Source of the DNA: RYN-431 sp036388295 | GTDB lineage: Bacteria; Planctomycetota; Phycisphaerae; Tepidisphaerales; Tepidisphaeraceae | Assembly: GCA_036388295.1 (NCBI GenBank) | Contig: DASVSC010000054.1 | Location: 1 to 22,542 of the forward strand | DNA: 22,542 bases | Direction of reading: 5' to 3' | Shown here: positions 16,406-22,542 of the stretch, one piece after another | Layout of the letters: every line of letters starts with the position of its first letter | How positions within the stretch are numbered: position 1 is the first letter of the stretch | The notes under the pieces: generated by a model | The model's input: only the letters and a program-made list of their open reading frames with translations | Database searches by the model: none | Told to the model about the DNA's origin: nothing | Made by a program: the position numbers and the translations under genes

Positions 16406-17152
16406 TTACCCCTGCCGCGTCAAATAGTCACGTAGCCACGCAGGGCGGTCGGTGGTGACGGAGTCGACGCCGGCGGCCACCATGGCGTCGGCGGTGCGTT
16501 CGTCGTTGACGGTCCAGCAGCCGAGCGAAAAGCCGCTGTCGCGAACGGCCCGGCCGAAGGCGGGCGTGACGACGCCGGGCCATGCCTGCGTGCCGAGGCC
16601 GTCGGCGTGGCAGCGGTGCAGCGTGGCAAGGATCGTCTCCACCGACGGCGGCGCACTGTCGCCGTATTCGATCAGCCAGTCGGCAGGAATGTCAGGGAAC
16701 GCCCGCTTGCAGCTCGTGACGACGTCGGCCTTGAAGCTCATCAGCCGCAAACGGTCAGGCGGCAGGTCGGTTTTTCTCAACGCCTCAAACAAAGCCGGCA
16801 GCGGCTTTCGGCCGGCTTTGATCTCCAGATACGCCTGCTTACCCGGCGCAACGACCGCCAACACCTCGGCCAGCGTCGCTATGCGCTCGCCGGCGTATTC
16901 AGGGGATTTCCACCCGCCGATGTCGAACGCCCGCAGTTCCGCCAGCGTGCTGCAGGCGATCGTTTTCGTCGACCCGTACCGCCGCATGCAGGCGTCGTGC
17001 ACGCAAACGATTTGGCCGTCGCGGGTCAGACGGAAGTCGCCCTCAATGGCGTCGGCATTCTGTTGCCAGGCGAGGCGGAACGCGGCCAGCGTATTCTCCG
17101 GTGCGTCGGCCGACGCGCCGCGGTGGGCAATGATCAAAGGTAACGCAGGCAC
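16406..17152 (-). CDS. Glycerophosphodiester phosphodiesterase
   Basis: TIM-barrel GDPD enzyme that hydrolyses glycerophosphodiesters from phospholipid turnover to glycerol 3-phosphate and an alcohol. In the 248 residues the catalytic motifs are complete: HRGASADAPENT from H10/R11, E37 and D39 in DAIEGDFRLTRDG, H52 in VCVHD, YLEIK near 113 and the C-terminal WTVNDERTADAMVAAGVDSVTTDRP. No signal peptide is seen, so it should be cytoplasmic, like UgpQ. The start is a GTG at 17152, with TAAACT 9 nt upstream and no Shine-Dalgarno, so the mRNA may be leaderless or nearly so. It is followed by atpG, which has its own promoter in the 105-bp spacer. Confidence 0.93.
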   Translation of the reverse strand: MPALPLIIAHRGASADAPENTLAAFRLAWQQNADAIEGDFRLTRDGQIVCVHDACMRRYGSTKTIACSTLAELRAFDIGGWKSPEYAGERIATLAEVLAVVAPGKQAYLEIKAGRKPLPALFEALRKTDLPPDRLRLMSFKADVVTSCKRAFPDIPADWLIEYGDSAPPSVETILATLHRCHADGLGTQAWPGVVTPAFGRAVRDSGFSLGCWTVNDERTADAMVAAGVDSVTTDRPAWLRDYLTRQG

Positions 17153-17161
17153 GGGGTCGGC

Positions 17162-17167
17162 AGTTTA
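17162..17167 (-). promoter_or_regulatory. -10 box of a possible leaderless promoter (GDPD gene)
   Basis: TAAACT on the minus strand, ending 9 nt before the GTG at 17152. No Shine-Dalgarno and no clear -35. The spacing is at the upper end for a leaderless start. Confidence 0.4.
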
Positions 17168-17209
17168 GCCGGCGGGCGGCTTCGCCGCTTCTACAGGCTG
17201 GACGTGCGT

Positions 17210-17734
17210 CTACTTATCCCCGCCCGGCCGCGGCTGGCGGCCGGGTTGGATGGAAAAGCTCTGCAAATAGCTGATCCACATCATCGACAGGCCGTGCGAA
17301 TAGGCCCCCTGCACCAGCAGGTCCATGTAAAAGTGCGTCGGCGGGATGTGGTATTTTTCCGCACTCACGCCCTGATAAGTCATTGCCATGACCTGATCTT
17401 TCCGGCCCAGTTGGGCGACGGAGACTTCGGTCCGTTTATAGATGCCGGTTTCTCGCCCCTGATCGTCGACTTTGCGTCCGACCTTGGCGTCGAGGATCTT
17501 CAGTTCCGCTTCCGGCAGATCGAACAGCACGCCGGCCACGTACTTGCCCGGGTCGTAGACGATGTCGCCGATGCCGCCGCCCCAGTATTCGCTGTAGATA
17601 GGGAAACAAAGGCGAAAATTGTCGAGAACGGCGCTTTTTCCGTGCTTCATGGGCGGGGCGCGGTGGCCGTGGTGCTTCGCCCAGTCGCGCACGGCGCGGG
17701 CGTTGAGATTGGATCCGTAAGCGAAGTAGTACAC
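17210..17734 (-). CDS. Gamma-glutamylcyclotransferase-like protein
   Basis: Small cytoplasmic protein of the GGCT/AIG2-like fold, 174 residues. The signature YFAYGSNLN (3-11) is at the N-terminus, followed by GDIVYDPGKYVAGVLFDLPEAELKILD (56-82) and the YKRTEVSV strand. Enzymes of this family release 5-oxoproline from gamma-glutamyl compounds using a glutamate in an LDxxEG motif. Here that motif reads LDAKVG (81-86), with valine at the expected glutamate, so activity is doubtful unless E95 or another residue serves. I chose the GTG at 17734 because homologues start just before YFAYGSN; the frame stays open to a TTG at 17848. No clear Shine-Dalgarno or -10 box marks either start. Confidence 0.8.
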   Translation of the reverse strand: MYYFAYGSNLNARAVRDWAKHHGHRAPPMKHGKSAVLDNFRLCFPIYSEYWGGGIGDIVYDPGKYVAGVLFDLPEAELKILDAKVGRKVDDQGRETGIYKRTEVSVAQLGRKDQVMAMTYQGVSAEKYHIPPTHFYMDLLVQGAYSHGLSMMWISYLQSFSIQPGRQPRPGGDK

Positions 17735-18015
17735 AGTGAAATGGCCGCGTCGCCAGCAAAACCGGAAGGGCGCAAAGCCAAGCCATTTTGCGGGGAATGG
17801 CGGCGAATGCAACCTCCGGTAAGCCCTAATTCGACCAAGATTCGTCAAAGTCGCCCGGCGGGAATGTCCGATAATGTTGGCAGAGAAGGACGGGCCGCCG
17901 GCCGGCTACGGTGGAAATTTTTGCCACCGCCCGGCCGATGGCTTAATCTACCCGGCCGCGGGCGTCGTGTTGCCGCCGCCGGGAACCCGGTCGCGACCGT
18001 CGTCTTGAGTGAACC

Positions 18016-18903
18016 ATGATCGTTGATTGTCACACGCACATCTGGCAGTCCCCAGACCAACTCGGCCCCGCCGACCTCGGCGAACCCGGCCGCGCCGCCC
18101 GTGCCCGGGGCACCCGCCCCACGCCCGGCGGCCGCGCCATTCGCCGCAGCATCCCCGCGGCCGACCCGGACCATCACTGGCACGAACAAGAGGAAGCGTC
18201 GATCGATAAGTCGATCGTCCTGGGCTTCAAAAGCCGCTACCTCAAGAGCGACATCCCGAACCATTTCGTCGCCGACTACGTCCGCCGCGCCCCGGACAAG
18301 CTCATCGGTTTCGCCGGCATTGACCCGACCGACGGCCGGGCTTTGGAAGAACTGCGGATGGCCAAAGACGAGTTGCGCCTCAAGGGCGTAACGCTGTCGC
18401 CGTCGATGCAGGACTTTCACCCGAGCGATTCGCGGGCGATGGAAGTTTATGCCCTGGCCGAATCGCTCGGCATGCCGATTCTGTTCCATCCCGGCGCCCA
18501 CTTCATCGAACACAGCAAAATGGAGTTCGGCCGGCCGTACCTGCTGGACGAGGTGGCCCGCAGCTTCCCGAAGCTGCGCATGGTCATCGGCCAACTCGGC
18601 GGGCCCTGGATCGACGAAACGATCGTCATGCTCGGCAAGCACCCGAACGTCTTCGCAGACATCAGCGGCCTGATCAGCCGGCCGTGGCAGGCGTTCAACA
18701 CCTTGGTGAACTGCCACCAGTACGGCGTGATCGAGAAACTGCTGTTCGGCAGCGACTTCCCCTACACGCTCGCCAGCGACTGCATCGAATCGCTTTACAG
18801 CCTGAACCAGATGGTCCAAGGCACCAACCTGCCCGTCGTGCCGCGAGAACAACTCCGCGGCATCGTGGAACGCGACGCGGTGTCGCTGCTCGGCATCTCA
18901 TAA
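18016..18903 (+). CDS. Amidohydrolase-2 family TIM-barrel hydrolase
   Basis: Metal-dependent hydrolase or decarboxylase-like protein of the amidohydrolase-related (ACMSD-like) family, 295 residues. The N-terminal HxH metal site is CHTHIW (H6, H8), a further histidine is H158 in ILFHPGAH, and the late aspartate is D247 in LLFGSDFPY, the usual ligand set. The conserved catalytic histidine, normally in a VIGHLGGPW-type motif, appears as Q193 (VIGQLGGPW). Residues 11-60 form a polar Arg/Pro-rich insertion. The ATG at 18016 has no good Shine-Dalgarno; TTGAGT lies 5 nt upstream and is only a poor -10. Substrate unknown. The 281-bp spacer before it has no other gene I can support. Confidence 0.87.
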   Translation: MIVDCHTHIWQSPDQLGPADLGEPGRAARARGTRPTPGGRAIRRSIPAADPDHHWHEQEEASIDKSIVLGFKSRYLKSDIPNHFVADYVRRAPDKLIGFAGIDPTDGRALEELRMAKDELRLKGVTLSPSMQDFHPSDSRAMEVYALAESLGMPILFHPGAHFIEHSKMEFGRPYLLDEVARSFPKLRMVIGQLGGPWIDETIVMLGKHPNVFADISGLISRPWQAFNTLVNCHQYGVIEKLLFGSDFPYTLASDCIESLYSLNQMVQGTNLPVVPREQLRGIVERDAVSLLGIS

Positions 18904-18906
18904 AGA

Positions 18907-18986
18907 AGGCGTAAGGGGAGAGGCGTAAGGCGTAAGGAAGAAATGCCTTGTGTCTTGCCCTTCCTTACACCTCTACCCTTACGCCT
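18907..18986. repeat. Long hairpin of heptamer repeats
   Basis: The left arm 18908-18942 is five degenerate heptamers: GGCGTAA, GGGGAGA, GGCGTAA, GGCGTAA, GGAAGAA. The right arm (18960-18985) read in reverse complement gives GGCGTAA, GGGTAGA, GGTGTAA, GGAAG, pairing with the left if one heptamer is looped out. It starts 4 bases after the amidohydrolase stop and probably acts as its terminator or mRNA 3' end, though no T-tract follows. Confidence 0.6.
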
Positions 18987-19005
18987 CAATTCACGGATGA
19001 TTTCC

Positions 19006-19584
19006 ATGCGTAACCGCCTCAGAACCGCCGCTGCCGCCCTGCTTTTGTCCGCCCTCGCCGGCTGCGCTTCAAACGATGGCATGACCCATTTGTCGGTCCA
19101 GAAAGCCGACGGCGGCGATCCGTACACCGCCAGCTTCGAGCGCGCCCTGTTCACCGAATCCCCCAACGGTTCCACCGACCTGATTCTTCTCAGCAGCGGC
19201 GGTGTGCGGCAGGTCGTTCACATCCGCGTGCTCTGGCAGCCGACGCGCACCATTCGCATCGACTCGGCGTCGGCGGGCAACGCCATGATCGACTGGCTCG
19301 TCTCCGCCAGCGACAAAGACCGCGTGGTCTACGGCGGCTCCTGCTGGGCCAAGGTCAGCGTCGACGGCGACGAAGCCGAGGTCGATCTGCGTGAGGCCGC
19401 CGTCAGTGTCCGCCATGTTGACGGGCAGATGACCGACCCGCTGCAGCGCGCGAACCTGAGCGGCAAGTTCGTCGCCAAGCGTGCCGACGCGAGCGTGCGG
19501 GCGTACGTCGACGAGATGGCCGCCGCCGGCCGCCGGACCGCGACGGCCGCCGCGCTGCCCAAGCCGTTGGCGGTCACGCCGTGA
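19006..19584 (+). CDS. Predicted lipoprotein of unknown function
   Basis: A 192-residue protein with a lipoprotein signal: basic start MRNRLR, hydrophobic stretch, then lipobox LSALAGC with the lipidated cysteine at about residue 20. The remainder is a soluble domain with alternating strands (for example VVHIRVLWQPTRTIRIDSAS) and the repeated DLREAAVSVRHVDG region. I do not recognise the family. The ATG at 19006 is preferred because the signal peptide begins there and GGA lies upstream; an ATG at 18997 would add three residues. The gene overlaps the next by 4 bp (GTGA, 19581-19584), so it is coupled to a GNAT acetyltransferase. Membrane anchoring follows from the lipobox; a cell-envelope role is inference. 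Confidence 0.78.
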   Translation: MRNRLRTAAAALLLSALAGCASNDGMTHLSVQKADGGDPYTASFERALFTESPNGSTDLILLSSGGVRQVVHIRVLWQPTRTIRIDSASAGNAMIDWLVSASDKDRVVYGGSCWAKVSVDGDEAEVDLREAAVSVRHVDGQMTDPLQRANLSGKFVAKRADASVRAYVDEMAAAGRRTATAAALPKPLAVTP

Positions 19585-19979
19585 AGCAACGTTACGTGCT
19601 TCGGCCGCCGATCCAGGACGCCGTGCTGCCGTTCGGCCAGCAGGTCGACCTGCAGCTGAACGGCGAAGTCGTCGCCAGCGCCCGCTGGCACGCGCCCGAA
19701 TCAACGGACGGCGTGTTCCAGATTGCTGATATCCGTGTCGTCCCCGCCCACCAGCGCCAGGGCCACGGCTCGGCCCTGCTGAAAAAGTGCTACGCCGAGG
19801 CGGCCGAGTTGTACGCCGCCCTGAACATCAAGCCGCGGCGGGTCTGGATCCTCATCGAGCAAAAAAAGCACGTGATCGCGCGGGCCTTCCTCTCCCGCCA
19901 CGGCTTCCAGCACGTCTCCACGATGTCGGCCGCCTTCCGTGGGCAGGACGGAATGATCTACCAGCGGTCGTTCGACTGA
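19581..19979 (+). CDS. GNAT-family N-acetyltransferase
   Basis: A compact acetyl-CoA-dependent acetyltransferase, 132 residues. The acetyl-CoA pyrophosphate-binding loop is IRVVPAHQRQGHGSALLKKC (51-70), matching the Q/RxxGxG/A motif. The late block ARAFLSRHGFQHVSTM (100-115) matches the usual GNAT motif B region. No signal peptide. The GTG start at 19581 overlaps the TGA of the lipoprotein gene, implying translational coupling. The substrate cannot be read from the sequence; small molecule or protein N-terminus/lysine are all possible. A hairpin at 19987-20008 follows the stop. Confidence 0.88.
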   Translation: MKQRYVLRPPIQDAVLPFGQQVDLQLNGEVVASARWHAPESTDGVFQIADIRVVPAHQRQGHGSALLKKCYAEAAELYAALNIKPRRVWILIEQKKHVIARAFLSRHGFQHVSTMSAAFRGQDGMIYQRSFD

Positions 19980-19986
19980 GGTTTGA

Positions 19987-20008
19987 GCCGCGGGCGTGAA
20001 ACCGCGGC
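19987..20008 (+). repeat. Hairpin after the GNAT gene
   Basis: GCCGCGG and CCGCGGC form a 7-bp stem around an 8-nt loop; GAGCC (19985) and GGCTC (20012-20016) offer an alternative pairing. There is no T-tract, so termination is uncertain. Confidence 0.5.
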
Positions 20009-20059
20009 CATGGCTCTGCGGTTCTGTCGCTTTACGCTTCCGTCGGGGTCGATCGGTTC

Positions 20060-20065
20060 TACAAT
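20060..20065 (+). promoter_or_regulatory. -10 box of a possible leaderless promoter (SPFH-like/propeller gene)
   Basis: TACAAT, ending 9 nt before the ATG at 20075, with no Shine-Dalgarno. No clear -35. Confidence 0.45.
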
Positions 20066-20074
20066 GAACGCGAG

Positions 20075-21502
20075 ATGCCGCCCGCGCCGCCGCTATTCGC
20101 CCAACGCCGTGACGGTCGCGTCGTCGCGCGGCCGGAGCCGACGACGCTGAAGTTCACGCTGCCGGATTTGCGTACGGCTGATGGCCACGCGGTCACGGCC
20201 TACGTCACCGCCACCGCCCGCCTCGTCGATCGGCCGGCGGACGTGCAATTGTTCACCGAGCACTTCCTCCACGGCCGTGACGACGCGACCGCCGACGACC
20301 TGAAACAACACTTCGCCAGCCCGCTTGCCGCTTCCGCACGCGAGTTCGTCGCACGGCACGACGCCGACGCCTGCCTGCGGCAGCAGACGACCCTGGAAAC
20401 GCTGCTCCTGCAGCGCTGCGAAGCCATCGCCTTCGGCTGCGGCTTAGAGTTCCTAAAGCCTCTGACGGTCGTGCTGGACAGCGAGACGCTGCGGGCCGAC
20501 CAGCAGCGGCGGACCGCGCGGAAGCGCCAGCTCGACGACGCCGAGCACGCCGTAAAATTGTCCGAGACCCTGGCGAGCGTCGACGCGTCGACGCGTTTGC
20601 CAATTGCCGAACAGGCGGCGTTGCTCCCGACGCTGCTGGCCGCGTTGCCGCGCACGCGCGTGGTGCTCACGGCCGGGCCGAATGTCGTGACGATCGACCC
20701 GGACGACACACTCAACGTCATTCCCGCGCCGGCGGCCGTGGGGCCGCTTCGATCGATCCGCTCCCTGGGTGACGGCCGTTACGCCGTCGGCGGCACGAAC
20801 GGCGTGGCCGTCTTGGACGGCGCGTTCGCCGTGTCTGAATTATTCACCGGCGGCTCGACCTCGTCGCGCGGCTTCAACGCGGTGGCCTGGCTGAATACGA
20901 AAGATGAGTTGGCTGCCACGCACGGCGAGTTCGGGTTGGTCGTCTGGTCGACCGACCGCAAGAACACGCCGCGTACGCTCCCGACATCTGCCGCGGCCCG
21001 GTTATTGATGCCGCTGGACGACCGGCTGATCTTCGCCGCCGGCGGTTCGGTTCAGGTTTACGACGGCAGGACCGTCGAGACAATCGACGGCAGCGACGGT
21101 GCCAGCATTATTGCGTTCGCCCGGCTCCATGACGGGGTCGCCGTGTTCCGGGCCGATGGCCGAGTGCAGACGCTCGACCGCGCGACACTGCAACGGATCA
21201 GCCAGACGCAGCTGACGCCGGACGCGGTCGCCGCCATCGGTCTGCCCTTGCGCGGCATGCAGGCCGCCGTGATCGCCAGCGGCCGGGGTGGGTTCGACTG
21301 CCTCTCCCTTGACGGGTCGCCGCTCGCCCGCGCGCCCGGGCCGCCGCTACGCATGCTGGCAATGGCCGGCGGCTGCCCGGTGGCCGTGACGGCGGACCGG
21401 ACGGGCGTAAAAATCTGGGACGTGCTCACGCAACCGGAGCCGCGAACGATCAACGTGTTGGCCCGCACGGGACATCACGTTACCGATTTGATTGCGGACT
21501 GA
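20075..21502 (+). CDS. SPFH-like domain fused to a beta-propeller
   Basis: A 475-residue protein I cannot match to a named family. Residues about 20-165 read like an SPFH/band-7 domain: strands LKFTLPDLRTADGHAVTAYVTATARLV, a helical part (about 75-120) and GLEFLKPLTVVLDSETL near the end, followed by a charged helix (about 145-172) that may form a coiled coil. Residues about 190-475 are repeated short strand units typical of a WD40/PQQ-like propeller, for example DGRYAVGGTNGVAVLDG, DDRLIFAAGGSVQVYDG and GCPVAVTADRTGVKIWDV. There is no signal peptide or clear membrane anchor, which is unusual for SPFH proteins. The propeller call is fairly safe; the SPFH call is tentative. It stands alone, with convergent pepP-like gene 16 bp downstream. 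Confidence 0.7.
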   Translation: MPPAPPLFAQRRDGRVVARPEPTTLKFTLPDLRTADGHAVTAYVTATARLVDRPADVQLFTEHFLHGRDDATADDLKQHFASPLAASAREFVARHDADACLRQQTTLETLLLQRCEAIAFGCGLEFLKPLTVVLDSETLRADQQRRTARKRQLDDAEHAVKLSETLASVDASTRLPIAEQAALLPTLLAALPRTRVVLTAGPNVVTIDPDDTLNVIPAPAAVGPLRSIRSLGDGRYAVGGTNGVAVLDGAFAVSELFTGGSTSSRGFNAVAWLNTKDELAATHGEFGLVVWSTDRKNTPRTLPTSAAARLLMPLDDRLIFAAGGSVQVYDGRTVETIDGSDGASIIAFARLHDGVAVFRADGRVQTLDRATLQRISQTQLTPDAVAAIGLPLRGMQAAVIASGRGGFDCLSLDGSPLARAPGPPLRMLAMAGGCPVAVTADRTGVKIWDVLTQPEPRTINVLARTGHHVTDLIAD

Positions 21503-21518
21503 AGTCGCGCCGCCGGCA

Positions 21519-22542
21519 TCACCGGCGCATCGCGGCTTCGATGTCCTTGACGGTTTTTGGAATCCGCTCCGTCAGGTTCTTGCTGCCGCCGCGCGTCAGC
21601 AGCAGGTCGTCTTCGATGCGCACGCCGAGTCGGCGGTCCGGCAGATAGATCCCCGGCTCGATCGTGATGACCATGTTCGCCACCAGCGGATGGTCCGGCA
21701 CCACGTCGTGGACGACCAGGCCGAGTGGGTGGCCGATGGAGTGGATGAACGCGTCGCCGAAGCCGGCTTTGTCGATCACGTTTCGGGCGGCGGCGTCAAT
21801 GTCGTGCAGACGAACGCCCGGCTTGGCCGCTTTGATCGCGGCCAGCTGTGATGCGAGGACGACTTCGTACACTTCGCGCTGGTCGGCAGTGAACTTGCCG
21901 TTGACGGGGTACGTGCGCGTGACGTCCGCGGCGTACCCGCCGAAGCTGGCGGCAGAGTCGATCACGACCAGGTCGCCGTCCGCCAGCGGCCGGTCGTTTT
22001 GCACGTAATGGAGCACCGTCCCGTTCAGCCCGCCGCCGACGATCGTGCCGTACGCGACGCCGCCGCCCTGCTGTTTGTAGACCGTTTCCAGCGCCAGCTG
22101 CAGTTGCGCCTCGTTCAGGCCCGGCCGGATGTGCGGCACGCTTTGGCGGTAGGCCTGCTCGGTAATATCGACGGCCCGTCGGATCAGGGCGAGTTCCGCC
22201 GGCGACTTCACGGCCCGCATCGACAGCAGCAGCCCGGTCTTATCGTCGATCTTCACGCCGGGGACGCGTTGCGCGACCTGCTGAAAGACGCTTAAGTCGC
22301 TCGACACCGGAGCCGGGTAAACGGCGAACGGGTGCAAGCACGCGGCCTGCTTTTGGCGGCGCAGCGCGGCCGTCACCAGGCCGGGCAGCATGTTCGTGCG
22401 CATCACGCTGGGGAAGCCGGTCTTTTTTCGCAGATCACTTCCGATCGCCGGCCGGTAGCCATCCCAGCGTTCGGCCTCGGTGTTCAGCGGTCGCAGCAGC
22501 AGCGTGATACGCCGCTCGGGCTGCGGGTGGTTGCCGTCGAAC
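21519..22542 (-). CDS. M24 aminopeptidase P (Xaa-Pro), N-terminus beyond window
   Basis: Metallopeptidase that removes an N-terminal residue preceding proline. The frame stays open through the right edge of the window, so the gene is cut off at its 5' end; residues before the visible GTG/ATG codons near 22406 (for example ERRITLLLRPL and AERWDGYRP) belong to the aminopeptidase P N-terminal domain, so those codons are not the true start. The creatinase-fold catalytic domain is complete, with all five dimetal ligands: two aspartates in VVIDSAASFGGYAADVTRTY, the histidine in HSIGHPLGL, and glutamates in VITIEPGIY and VRIEDDLLL. It ends 16 bp from the convergent propeller gene, leaving little room for a terminator. 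Confidence 0.94.
   Translation of the reverse strand, partial: FDGNHPQPERRITLLLRPLNTEAERWDGYRPAIGSDLRKKTGFPSVMRTNMLPGLVTAALRRQKQAACLHPFAVYPAPVSSDLSVFQQVAQRVPGVKIDDKTGLLLSMRAVKSPAELALIRRAVDITEQAYRQSVPHIRPGLNEAQLQLALETVYKQQGGGVAYGTIVGGGLNGTVLHYVQNDRPLADGDLVVIDSAASFGGYAADVTRTYPVNGKFTADQREVYEVVLASQLAAIKAAKPGVRLHDIDAAARNVIDKAGFGDAFIHSIGHPLGLVVHDVVPDHPLVANMVITIEPGIYLPDRRLGVRIEDDLLLTRGGSKNLTERIPKTVKDIEAAMRR

Noticed and set aside
18908..18942. Heptamer repeats as a CRISPR or VNTR array
   Set aside because: Units are 7 nt with no spacers and are mirrored by a pairing arm, so a hairpin explains them better.

Overview
The window is GC-rich, densely packed bacterial chromosome with about 19 protein genes on both strands. 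I see no tRNA, rRNA, CRISPR array, transposase or prophage gene. The mix of genes (dnaG followed by a primary sigma factor, FHA-GAF histidine kinase, DUF4174 protein, weak -35 boxes, leaderless-looking starts, a lone atpG) fits a Planctomycetota-type bacterium, perhaps Phycisphaerae. That placement is inferred from gene style only and is moderate at best.

Layout. 30-1499 (-) is an Amt ammonium transporter. It diverges from a NarX/DesK-type sensor kinase and LuxR-type response regulator pair (1774-3508, +), and the spacer carries stacked inverted repeats. 3522-4844 (-) is a WecA/TagO-type polyprenyl-phosphate sugar-1-phosphate transferase. 5098-9049 (+) holds dnaG and the primary sigma factor, closed by a strong intrinsic terminator. 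9233-10006 (+) holds a GlcG/HbpS-like protein and a small basic protein with a histone H1-like tail. 10030-10467 (-) is a secreted DUF4174 protein, divergent from two tandem endonuclease III-like glycosylases (10514-12075, +). 12054-13387 (-) is a translationally coupled pair: a six-Asp-box beta-propeller followed by an 89-residue ubiquitin-fold protein ending in Gly-Gly. 13506-15239 (+) is an FHA-GAF histidine kinase. 15326-16300 (-) is ATP synthase gamma, without other atp genes. 16406-17152 (-) is a glycerophosphodiester phosphodiesterase and 17210-17734 (-) a gamma-glutamylcyclotransferase-like protein. 18016-18903 (+) is a TIM-barrel amidohydrolase, 19006-19979 (+) a lipoprotein coupled to a GNAT acetyltransferase, 20075-21502 (+) an SPFH-like/beta-propeller protein, and 21519 to the right edge (-) an M24 aminopeptidase P.

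Three things stand out. First, the coupled pair of intracellular Asp-box propeller and Gly-Gly beta-grasp protein has no recognisable E1, MoaE or thiamine partner nearby; it is the best candidate for an undescribed system. Second, several genes have a TANNNT -10 box ending 5-9 nt before the start codon and no Shine-Dalgarno, while others in the same window have good Shine-Dalgarno sequences, so two translation-initiation modes seem to coexist. Third, two spacers hold long hairpins whose arms are degenerate tandem heptamers. No spacer exceeds 300 bases; the larger ones (1500-1773, 4845-5097, 6946-7189, 17735-18015) hold only the candidate control signals listed or nothing I can identify.
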